Shown one piece after another: positions 5,367 through 5,811 of a DNA stretch of 5,811 nucleotides. Made by a program: the position numbers and the translations under genes. The stretch spans positions 1 through 5,811 of the forward strand of contig CALEJX010000544.1 of NCBI GenBank assembly GCA_937898375.1, written 5' to 3'. Under the pieces are notes generated by a model that was not told where the DNA came from, made no database searches, and saw nothing but the letters and a program-made list of their open reading frames with translations. Each line of letters begins with the position of its first letter. The stretch's first letter is position 1. The stretch comes from an uncultured Ruminococcus sp. (lineage in GTDB: Bacteria; Bacillota; Clostridia; Oscillospirales; Ruminococcaceae).

Positions 5367-5377
5367 ATGTTTATTTC

Positions 5378-5811
5378 TTAGTCCTCGATAAGAGTTACTT
5401 TCTTCATTACCTGATCTACAAGCGGCTTATCGTTGAAGTTTACGTCAACTGCTGCTATCTCGTCAACAACGTCCATGCCCTCGACTACCTTGCCGAATGC
5501 TGCATACTGACCGTCAAGATGAGGAGCGTCTTGGTGCATGATGAAGAACTGTGAGCTTGCTGAGTTAGGCATTGCTGAACGTGCCATTGAGATAACGCCT
5601 CTTGTATGCTTGAGGTCATTGCGCACGCCGTTTGCAAGGAACTCGCCCTTTATCTTCTCTTTTGCGCCGCCCATACCTGTACCCATTGGGTCGCCGCCCT
5701 GTATCATAAAGCCTGAGATAACTCTATGGAAGATAAGTCCGTCATAAAAGCCCTCTTTTACAAGCTTCTCGAAATTTGCGACTGTGATAGGCGCAACATC
5801 AGGGTAAAGCC
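5378..5811 (-). CDS. Cyclophilin-type peptidyl-prolyl cis-trans isomerase (5' end outside window)
   Basis: The minus-strand frame is open to the window edge; the ATG at 5707 is the internal Met of F-M-I-Q-G-G-D, so the true start lies beyond 5811. The visible 143 residues cover most of a cyclophilin domain: L-Y-P-D-V-A-P-I-T-V-A-N-F, then F-H-R-V-I with the catalytic Arg, F-M-I-Q-G-G-D-P, G-T-G-M-G-G, M-A-R-S-A-M-P-N-S-A-S-S-Q-F-F-I and L-D-G-Q-Y-A-A-F-G-K-V. The enzyme catalyses proline isomerisation during protein folding. The Trp that binds cyclosporin in human CypA is His here (P-H-L-D-G), and the CypA His of the G-K-H segment is Tyr, both common in bacterial forms. Whether it is cytoplasmic or exported cannot be decided without the N-terminus. 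It lies just upstream of the exported cohesin-like protein on the same strand. Confidence 0.93.
   Translation of the reverse strand, partial: LYPDVAPITVANFEKLVKEGFYDGLIFHRVISGFMIQGGDPMGTGMGGAKEKIKGEFLANGVRNDLKHTRGVISMARSAMPNSASSQFFIMHQDAPHLDGQYAAFGKVVEGMDVVDEIAAVDVNFNDKPLVDQVMKKVTLIED

Overview
The window looks like chromosomal DNA of a Ruminococcus-like member of the Clostridia (Oscillospiraceae). This rests on three observations: Firmicute-type gene content (a PepV-family dipeptidase, and a TyrA without an ACT domain), AGGAG-type ribosome binding sites, and a surface protein with Thr-rich linkers and a cohesin-like domain of the kind common in ruminococci. The genus is an inference; no rRNA or other marker gene is present.

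Left part (1-2486, + strand): a compact operon-like run. It holds the 3' end of a patatin-like phospholipase gene, a membrane-anchored metallophosphoesterase (15 nt later) and a PepV/Sapep-type M20 dipeptidase (2 nt later). The first two suggest lipid or envelope-phosphate hydrolysis and the third peptide breakdown. No clear terminator follows the dipeptidase.

Middle (2487-3694, + strand): a near-consensus sigma-A promoter with an extended -10 (2504-2532), overlapped and followed by copies of TAAAAGC, then a leader of about 270 nt and tyrA (prephenate dehydrogenase), closed by an intrinsic terminator. The leader carries two palindromic repeats that can fold in mutually exclusive ways. It also contains a short Tyr-rich reading frame that runs into tyrA. 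An unrecognised control of tyrA is possible but unproven.

3695-4066: no credible gene. This stretch holds three more copies of a short palindromic repeat (GGGCG...CGCCCCTACA type) also found in the tyrA leader, plus other short repeats. It lies between the convergent terminators of tyrA and the next gene.

Right part (4098-5811, - strand): a 400-residue protein with a signal peptide, Thr-rich linker, cohesin-like domain, possible Ig-like domain, one transmembrane helix and a very acidic C-terminal tail predicted to be cytoplasmic. Upstream of it, truncated by the window edge, is a cyclophilin-type peptidyl-prolyl isomerase. A 10-bp hairpin with a poor T tract separates the two, so partial cotranscription is plausible.

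The most interesting items are the membrane-anchored cohesin-like protein and the tyrA leader/promoter architecture. No complete novel system is demonstrated.
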